Source: an uncultured Latescibacterota bacterium (GTDB lineage: Bacteria > Latescibacterota > UBA2968). Taken from it: DNA of 64,000 nucleotides. The position numbers and the translations under genes were made by a program. The stretch covers positions 1,969,339-2,033,338 of the forward strand of contig OX638329.1 of the NCBI GenBank assembly GCA_951812755.1, given 5' to 3'. Position 1 is the stretch's first letter; every line of letters starts with the position of its first letter. Of this stretch, positions 59,068 through 64,000 are shown one piece after another. Below the pieces are notes generated by a model that was not told the origin of the DNA, did not search any database, and saw only the letters and a list, made by a program, of their open reading frames with translations.

Positions 59068-59102
59068 AAAAAGGCTTACAAGAAATTCTCGTAAGCCTTT
59101 TT
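59068..59102 (-). terminator. Terminator of the intact tRNA-Val gene
   Basis: A 17-bp stem (59068-59084 / 59086-59102) with one mismatch. On the minus strand it lies 12 bp after the tRNA 3' end and finishes in a T run. The copies at 56232-56264 and 44871-44898 are relatives. Confidence 0.8.
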
Positions 59103-59114
59103 TACTGAAGTTTA

Positions 59115-59191
59115 TGGTGGGCGATACTGGAGTCGAACCAGTGACCTCCTGCTTGTAAGGCAGGCGCTCTAACCAGCTGAGCTAACCGCCC
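59115..59191 (-). tRNA. tRNA-Val (anticodon UAC)
   Basis: 77 nt including an encoded CCA. The acceptor GGGCGGT pairs with ATCGCCC with one G-U. The D arm is GCTCAGCTGGTTAGAGC, the anticodon stem CCTGC/GCAGG has loop CTTACAA (anticodon UAC, valine), and the T arm is CTGGTTCGACTCCAG. All four arms are intact. It lies upstream of the terminator at 59068-59102, and its 3' half is duplicated at 56277, 44912 and 44842. Confidence 0.95.
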
Positions 59192-59205
59192 GGATAAGGT
59201 TAGAC

Positions 59206-59466
59206 CTATCTCACATCGGTTGATGGCTCATCTTCTTTTTTGCCGCTGAGCACGGCTGTTGGGAGCAATACGCAGTAACCGAGCACGAGTAGCAGCGGGG
59301 CAAGCGTGAGCGACATAAAACCATCGACTGGCGGTAGGGAGAGAAAAACATAGCCGAGTGCAATGGTGGCAAGACCCAGCGCAAAAAGCCACATATTCCG
59401 TTGCGTATAGGGCAACTTTGGTCGGGGTTTGGGTGTGCGGCGTTGTCGCGCTCTGCGAGGAGGCAT
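59206..59466 (-). CDS. Small membrane protein with two helices
   Basis: 86 residues. A basic N-terminus (MPPRRARQRRTPKPRPK) is followed by two hydrophobic segments (about 25-43, WLFALGLATIALGYVFLSL, and about 50-73, LTLAPLLLVLGYCVLLPTAVL) and a short charged tail. It resembles small two-helix proteins (DUF3098-like) that often sit near translation genes; I cannot assign a function. It starts 10 bp after rplS, at the end of the housekeeping operon. Confidence 0.7.
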   Translation of the reverse strand: MPPRRARQRRTPKPRPKLPYTQRNMWLFALGLATIALGYVFLSLPPVDGFMSLTLAPLLLVLGYCVLLPTAVLSGKKEDEPSTDVR

Positions 59467-59476
59467 AATAGAATCC

Positions 59477-59824
59477 CTATCGACGTTCTGTAATGCGGGC
59501 AGCACGACCGCGCAGGTCGCGCAGGTAATAAATTTTTGATCGACGCACTTTACCGCGACGCAGCACGTCAATTTTAGCTATGCGAGGTGTATGCAGTGGA
59601 AAGATGCGCTCTACCCCAACACCACCCGTACTAATTTTGCGAACCGTAAATGTCGCGTGAATGCCCTCTCCTCGGCGCTGAATGACCACACCCTCAAAAA
59701 GCTGGATGCGTTCTTTTTCGCCTTCTACCACACGCACATGAACGCGCACAGTATCGCCGGCTCCAAATTCGGGCACATTGTCGCGCAGTTGCGCTTCGGA
59801 AACAGATTTCAAAATGGCATTCAT
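59477..59824 (-). CDS. rplS: 50S ribosomal protein L19
   Basis: 115 residues, full family length. Clear L19 strings: [43 protein letters not shown] and [18 protein letters not shown]. It lies at the 30S-50S interface in the large subunit. It follows trmD by 44 bp, in the classic rpsP-rimM-trmD-rplS order. Confidence 0.98.
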   Translation of the reverse strand: MNAILKSVSEAQLRDNVPEFGAGDTVRVHVRVVEGEKERIQLFEGVVIQRRGEGIHATFTVRKISTGGVGVERIFPLHTPRIAKIDVLRRGKVRRSKIYYLRDLRGRAARITERR

Positions 59825-59868
59825 GATTTACATACTCCTGAAAAAAATGAAAGTTCAAACAAAGTTGG

Positions 59869-60534
59869 TTATTCCAACAAATCGGGGCGTCGCTCAAGCG
59901 TGCGTTGTCGGGCGTTGTCTCGCCGCCATTGAGCGACTTTGTTGTGATCTCCACTGAGCAACGCCTCTGGCACGGTCAAGCCTTCAAACTCACGAGGTCG
60001 CGTGTACCACGCACAATCCAACAGGCCGTTTTGAAACGAATCTTCAAGTACTGACTCGGCATTGCCAATGGCACCGGGAATCAACCGAATCAACGCATCG
60101 ATCAAAATGAGGGCGGGCAATTCGCCACCGCTGAGGACATAATCGCCAATAGAAATTTCATCATCGACATAGTTTTTGCGGACGCGCTCATCAATGCCGC
60201 GATAGTGACCGCACAACAACACCAGATGATCCGACAACGATAATTCATTTGCCACAGATTGCGTAAATTGCCGTCCCTCAGGTGTGAGAAAAATCACGCG
60301 ACCACCTGCGGGGAGTGCTTCTATCGCGCGTGCAATGGGTTCGGGCTTAAAGATCATCCCCGCGCCACCGCCGTAGGGCGTATCGTCGATTGTTTTGTGT
60401 TTGTCGTCTGCGTGGTCTCGAAGGTCGTGCGCCAAAACGTCGATCAATCCCGCAGCAATGGCGCGTCGCGGGATACTGTACTGCAGCACATCCCGAATCA
60501 AATCGGGAAAAATTGTGATCACGTCTATTCGCAT
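59869..60534 (-). CDS. trmD: tRNA (guanine-N1)-methyltransferase
   Basis: 221 residues. The trefoil-knot SAM site is shown by LLCGHYRGIDERV and SIGDYVLSGGE, the N-terminus by DVITIFPDLI, and the C-terminal tRNA-binding part by RPREFEGLTVPEALLSGDH. It methylates G37 of tRNAs. I use the ATG at 60534; a GTG directly before it is also possible. Confidence 0.97.
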   Translation of the reverse strand: MRIDVITIFPDLIRDVLQYSIPRRAIAAGLIDVLAHDLRDHADDKHKTIDDTPYGGGAGMIFKPEPIARAIEALPAGGRVIFLTPEGRQFTQSVANELSLSDHLVLLCGHYRGIDERVRKNYVDDEISIGDYVLSGGELPALILIDALIRLIPGAIGNAESVLEDSFQNGLLDCAWYTRPREFEGLTVPEALLSGDHNKVAQWRRDNARQRTLERRPDLLE

Positions 60535-60546
60535 CACAGATATGTC

Positions 60547-61080
60547 CTACAAAAGTCCCTCGATTTCCTGTACGACAATTTTGCCGGCTTTTTGATCTAT
60601 ACGGACAATCTCACGCACGGCTGGGATCAATACGTCTTCGCCATTGCGATCTACCACATACACATCGTTGGCCGGATACGACAAGACTTCTACGACATGT
60701 CCCACCATTGCGCCCGATGCTGTTTCAACTGGCAATCCCTCGAGTTCAAAAACGTAAAACGAGTCGTCGGGCAAGGGATGCACGGCATCGCGAGGTACTA
60801 AAATAAAGTGCTCGCGCAATCGCCCCACATGTTCAGGGGTGTCAATGTCTTGAAATTTGATTGTTAGGCGAGAACCATAAGCGCGTACATAAGCGACATT
60901 TAATGCAAAATATGTGCCGTCAGGCGCTTCAACGCGCACAGAATCCAAATCGTCAAACCGTTGCGGGAAATCGGTCAGCGGCAACAAAAAAGCTTCACCT
61001 CGAATACCTCGAGGTTTCATGATTTTGCCAACCGTGACAAAGCCTGTGCTGGAGTGATTTAATCCAGTGTCCGGCTCCAA
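60547..61080 (-). CDS. rimM: 16S rRNA processing protein RimM
   Basis: 177 residues with the N-terminal RimM barrel (VGKIMKPRGIRGEAFLLPLTDFPQRF) and a C-terminal PRC-barrel (DVYVVDRNGEDVLIPAVREIVRID). It aids 30S maturation and binds S19. The TTG start at 61080 has a GAGGA site lying within the end of rpsP and is 3 bp after the rpsP stop, so the two are coupled. The KH-domain gene usually between rpsP and rimM is absent here. Confidence 0.95.
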   Translation of the reverse strand: MEPDTGLNHSSTGFVTVGKIMKPRGIRGEAFLLPLTDFPQRFDDLDSVRVEAPDGTYFALNVAYVRAYGSRLTIKFQDIDTPEHVGRLREHFILVPRDAVHPLPDDSFYVFELEGLPVETASGAMVGHVVEVLSYPANDVYVVDRNGEDVLIPAVREIVRIDQKAGKIVVQEIEGLL

Positions 61081-61083
61081 GAC

Positions 61084-61386
61084 TTATTCCTCAGATGGGG
61101 CTTCTGACTCAGTATCCGCAGGTTGTGCGTCCTGATCCTGAGTTTTTCTTAGCAGACCCTTTTGGCGAAATAAACTGAGTACTGTATCGGAGGGCTGTGC
61201 GCCCACGTCCAACCAATACCTCACGCGGTCTTCTTTCAACTCGATAACCTGGGGATCTTTTGTCGGATTATAATGCCCCAGAACCTCGATGAACCGACCA
61301 TCGCGAGGTGAGGTGGCATCAGCCGCTACCACGCGGTAGAACGGCGCTTTTTTTGCGCCCATACGACGCAAGCGAAGTCGAACCAA
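61084..61386 (-). CDS. rpsP: 30S ribosomal protein S16
   Basis: 100 residues with S16 strings [22 protein letters not shown] and [15 protein letters not shown], plus an acidic C-terminal tail. I start at TTG 61386, where AAAGGAG sits at the right distance; the frame extends to an ATG at 61416, but those residues would be encoded by a palindromic repeat and are not part of S16. Confidence 0.96.
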   Translation of the reverse strand: MVRLRLRRMGAKKAPFYRVVAADATSPRDGRFIEVLGHYNPTKDPQVIELKEDRVRYWLDVGAQPSDTVLSLFRQKGLLRKTQDQDAQPADTESEAPSEE

Positions 61387-61403
61387 ATCAAACTCCTTTG
61401 TTG

Positions 61404-61455
61404 GGGCGGGTTTCAAACCCGCCCGTACATAGGGGCGAAAAATCTTTCGTCCCTA
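61404..61455. repeat. Two REP-like hairpins between ffh and rpsP
   Basis: GGGCGGGTTT C AAACCCGCCC (61404-61424) and TAGGGGCGAAA / TTTCGTCCCTA (61430-61455, one wobble). The right arm of the second contains the stop codon of ffh. Such GC-rich palindromes recur between genes in many bacteria (general knowledge); here they may act as a terminator or attenuator inside the ribosomal operon. Confidence 0.8.
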
Positions 61456-62778
61456 TCCGAACATCGGAATTGCCATTTTGCCCTGTTTTTCCATACGGGA
61501 CATACGTTTCATCATTTTTTGCATCATGCTGAATTGCTTGAGCAATTTGTTGACATCTTGAATGCTGCGCCCGCTGCCATTTGCAATGCGTTTGCGCCTG
61601 CTGCCATTAATAATATGCGGTTTGTCGCGCTCTGCGGGTGTCATTGAATAGATGATTGCCTCAATATGCGAGAAGGCTTTTTCGTCCATCTGCAAGTCTG
61701 GCATGGACTTGCTCACCCCGGGAATCATTTTCATCAGTTGATCTAAGGGACCCATCTGCCTGATTTGCGCCATTTGCTCGAGAAAATCGTCAAATGTGAA
61801 CGATGCCGAGCGGAGCTTTTGTTCGACTTTTCTCGCCTGTTCAGTGTCAATGGTCGCCTGTGCTTTTTCCACCAGTGTGACCACATCGCCCATGCCCAAA
61901 ATGCGAGAGGCCATGCGATCGGGATGAAATACTTCCAGGCCATCGATTTTCTCGCTGACGCCGATGTATTTAATCGGAACGCCCGCAACCTCGCGGATGG
62001 ATAAAGCCGCGCCGCCGCGGGTGTCGCTGTCCATGCGCGTGAGTATTACACCCGAAAATTTGAGTTTTTCGTAAAAGGCCGAGGCTGATGATACCGCATC
62101 TTGCCCGGTCATGGCGTCGCACACAAACAGAATTTCTGAGGGCGATACAGCCTCGCGGATGCGAAATACCTCATCCATTCGCTCGTCATCAACGTGTAGC
62201 CGACCCGCGGTATCGAGAATCACGACATCGCTATTTTCATTTTGCGCCCGATCCACCGCCTGTATGCAAATATCGACCGGACCGGTGCCTTCTGGCGCCC
62301 GATGCACGGGCACGCCTACTTGCTCGCCAAGCACGCAAAGTTGATCAATTGCCGCGGGACGATAAATATCAGCCGCCACGAGTAAGGTTTTTTTATTTTC
62401 TGCTGCCAATAATCGGGCCAATTTTGCTGCGGCTGTCGTTTTACCCGCTCCTTGAAGCCCGACCATCATGATTACTGAGGGTGGCGATTCTGCAAATTGC
62501 AAGGCGGCATTTTGATTGCCCATCAACGCGATCAATTCGTCGTGGACAACTTTTACAACTTGCTGTCCGGGCGTGATGCTTTTGAGCACTTCCCGCCCTA
62601 TTGCGCGTTCTTTGACCCGCGCAATAAACGAGCGGGCAACTTTGTAGTTGACGTCTGCTTCGAGCAATGCCCGACGCACCTCTCGCATGGCGTCGTCGAT
62701 GTTCGATTCGCTCAATCGACCGCGGCTGCGAAGTGTCTTAAAAACGCCATTGAGGCGTTCTGTCAGCATTTCAAACAT
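61453..62778 (-). CDS. ffh: Signal recognition particle protein Ffh
   Basis: 441 residues. N domain (1-90), G domain with GLQGAGKTTAAAKLA, DTAGRLHVD and GVILTRMDSDTRGG, then an M domain with the methionine-rich SMMQKMMKRMSRMEKQGKM tail. It targets nascent membrane proteins as part of SRP. It is upstream of rpsP with the REP-like hairpins between. Confidence 0.98.
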   Translation of the reverse strand: MFEMLTERLNGVFKTLRSRGRLSESNIDDAMREVRRALLEADVNYKVARSFIARVKERAIGREVLKSITPGQQVVKVVHDELIALMGNQNAALQFAESPPSVIMMVGLQGAGKTTAAAKLARLLAAENKKTLLVAADIYRPAAIDQLCVLGEQVGVPVHRAPEGTGPVDICIQAVDRAQNENSDVVILDTAGRLHVDDERMDEVFRIREAVSPSEILFVCDAMTGQDAVSSASAFYEKLKFSGVILTRMDSDTRGGAALSIREVAGVPIKYIGVSEKIDGLEVFHPDRMASRILGMGDVVTLVEKAQATIDTEQARKVEQKLRSASFTFDDFLEQMAQIRQMGPLDQLMKMIPGVSKSMPDLQMDEKAFSHIEAIIYSMTPAERDKPHIINGSRRKRIANGSGRSIQDVNKLLKQFSMMQKMMKRMSRMEKQGKMAIPMFG

Positions 62779-62872
62779 AAAAAGACCTGAAAAAATGGCG
62801 AGGCGAGACGAGGAAATATAGAAGATTCGCCAATTTTATGCAAGAAATAAGCTGATGAAAAATCCGCTGCAG

Positions 62873-63529
62873 CTATCCCATTGCCGCCTGGCGAATGGCC
62901 TGTACGTTTTTTGCAATAGCCCCGTCGCGAAATACTGCTGAACCCGCTACGAGCACTTGTACGCCAGCTTCGGCCACCTGACGAGCGTTTTCCACACCAA
63001 TGCCACCGTCAATTTCTATTTCGACATCCAATTTCTGCCGCACAATTTCGGCTTTTAATGCCCGCGCCCGATCGAGAGACGCTGGCATAAACGACTGGCC
63101 GCCAAAGCCCGGTTCGACCGACATAATAAGTGCGAGGTCCAATTTGGGTAGCAGCGGGAATAACGCATTGATCCCCGTGCCCGGGCGCAAGGTAGCACCG
63201 GCTTTCATATTGGCTTTGCGGATGCGATCCAACAGTGCGGGAACATCTTCTTTGACTTCGACATGAACGGTCAAAATATCTGTACCTGCATCGGCAAAAT
63301 TTTTCAGATATTTACCGGGTTCAGAAATCATGAGATGCACATCCAGCACCAGATCTGTTGTTTTGCGAATGGCTTCAACGACCAGCGCACCGAATGTAAT
63401 ATTGGGCACAAAATGTCCATCCATAATATCCAGATGAATATATTCGGCGCCGGCCTCTTCAACCAGACGCACTTGATTTTCGAGCGTGCGGAAATCGGCA
63501 GAGAGAAATGATGGGGCGATTTTTATCAT
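62873..63529 (-). CDS. rpe: Ribulose-phosphate 3-epimerase
   Basis: 218 residues, full length. APSFLSADF at the N-terminus, HLDIMDGHFVPNITFG, VHLMISEPGKYL, LIMSVEPGFGGQSF and the C-terminal EIDGGIGVENA/VAGSAVF phosphate site are all present. It interconverts ribulose- and xylulose-5-phosphate. It starts 22 bp after the PASTA protein gene. Confidence 0.98.
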   Translation of the reverse strand: MIKIAPSFLSADFRTLENQVRLVEEAGAEYIHLDIMDGHFVPNITFGALVVEAIRKTTDLVLDVHLMISEPGKYLKNFADAGTDILTVHVEVKEDVPALLDRIRKANMKAGATLRPGTGINALFPLLPKLDLALIMSVEPGFGGQSFMPASLDRARALKAEIVRQKLDVEIEIDGGIGVENARQVAEAGVQVLVAGSAVFRDGAIAKNVQAIRQAAMG

Positions 63530-63551
63530 TTTGACCTCAAATAAAACTTTC

Positions 63552-64000
63552 TCACAACTTACTCACAATTAGTTGCACAGGAGACCCGCGTTTTATTGGC
63601 GTGCCCGATTCTGGCTCCTGGCGGATTACGACATTGGGTTCATAAGCGGTGCTAAATTCGTATCGGATATTATTGGGCTGCAAACCGAGCGACAATAACA
63701 AACGCCGGGCTTCGTCTAATTTTAGCTCGGTAACCCGGGGCATATTGACAAGCGCGCGAGGAGGTCCCGTGCTCACAATCAGTTCGACCTGCGTCCCCGG
63801 GACGACTTGCTCGTTAGCTTTGGGCTTGTGATCGATAATATTGCCCTCTTTTATTTTTGAAGATGACATTTCGGTGACTTTGCCGATGGTCAAATCTGCT
63901 TGTGCAATCCACAACTGAGCCTGTCGCAAAGGGCGGTTGTGGAGATCTGGTACGGCGTGGAGACGCTGTCCCAGACTCGGCGCAACATAGACCGTGCGGT
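63552..64000 (-). CDS. PASTA-domain protein, partial (5' end beyond window)
   Basis: The frame is open to the window edge. At least two PASTA repeats are visible, each ending in a VxLIVS string (VELIVSTGPP, VQLIVSKL), with a third starting upstream (YVAPSLGQRLHAVPDLHNRPL). Such proteins are either the C-terminus of a Ser/Thr kinase or penicillin-binding protein, or free PASTA proteins; this part cannot say which. It is the first visible gene of the rpe-ffh-rpsP operon. Confidence 0.85.
   Translation of the reverse strand, partial: RTVYVAPSLGQRLHAVPDLHNRPLRQAQLWIAQADLTIGKVTEMSSSKIKEGNIIDHKPKANEQVVPGTQVELIVSTGPPRALVNMPRVTELKLDEARRLLLSLGLQPNNIRYEFSTAYEPNVVIRQEPESGTPIKRGSPVQLIVSKL

Noticed and set aside
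61387-61416. N-terminal extension of rpsP from the upstream ATG
   Set aside because: The extra residues come from a palindromic repeat, and the TTG at 61386 has a proper ribosome site and matches the family's N-terminus.

Overview
The window looks like part of a bacterial chromosome from a Gram-negative, environmental (marine or host-associated) lineage outside the well-studied phyla. Evidence for an outer membrane: two TonB-dependent receptors with N-terminal carboxypeptidase-regulatory-like domains, two PorV/PorQ-type barrel proteins and two large secreted proteins ending in a sort-type C-terminal module. The mix of many sulfatases, TIM-barrel sugar isomerases, a phytanoyl-CoA dioxygenase and three DUF6785-type membrane proteins recalls uncultured groups such as Latescibacterota or Poribacteria. 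That placement is inference from gene content; no rRNA gene is present. TTG and GTG starts with good Shine-Dalgarno sequences are frequent.

Layout. (1) 1-6072: a partial SF1 helicase, comM, an orphan NadS-type antitoxin, a small protein of an unnamed family and a penicillin-acylase-like enzyme. (2) 6069-12190, minus strand: three sulfatases, a DUF1445 protein and a sugar isomerase-like TIM barrel, interrupted by a MITE-like element (8299-8480) with 16-bp terminal inverted repeats and an 8-bp target duplication. (3) 12352-18144: a DUF4143 ATPase, a lone RND pump, and five very small genes next to a degenerate CRISPR-like repeat pair. (4) 18467-24815: DUF6785 copy 1, then a five-gene minus-strand run (serine hydrolase, L,D-transpeptidase, isomerase, sulfotransferase, unknown 324-aa protein). 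(5) 25053-44591: a polysaccharide-utilisation-like block: sulfatase and GH4 on the plus strand; and on the minus strand TonB receptor, sort-domain protein, PorV, heparinase II/III lyase, DUF6785 copy 2, enolase-superfamily dehydratase, clan GH-A hydrolase, an unknown protein, a Tat-exported sulfatase and a PL22-like propeller lyase. (6) 44842-59191: an island at a tRNA-Val(UAC) gene, with the intact gene at its right edge and three truncated copies of the tRNA 3' end further left. Between them lie IS256 and sigma-54-activator debris, a second TonB/sort-domain/PorV set in strikingly GC-rich DNA, DUF6785 copy 3, a PhyH dioxygenase pair and an AT-rich FtsX/MacB-type permease. (7) 59206-64000: a housekeeping operon (PASTA protein, rpe, ffh, rpsP, rimM, trmD, rplS).

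How the genes may work together (inference): the receptor and surface proteins capture a sulfated, uronic-acid-containing glycan; exported enzymes (Tat sulfatase, GH-A hydrolase) trim it; oligosaccharides are imported, perhaps through the DUF6785 membrane proteins; and sulfatases without signal peptides, GH4, the PL22-like lyase, the enolase-family dehydratase and the isomerases finish the breakdown in the cytoplasm. The receptor/sort-domain/PorV triad plus DUF6785 occurs twice, once in the core locus and once in the tRNA island, so it may be a reusable uptake module.
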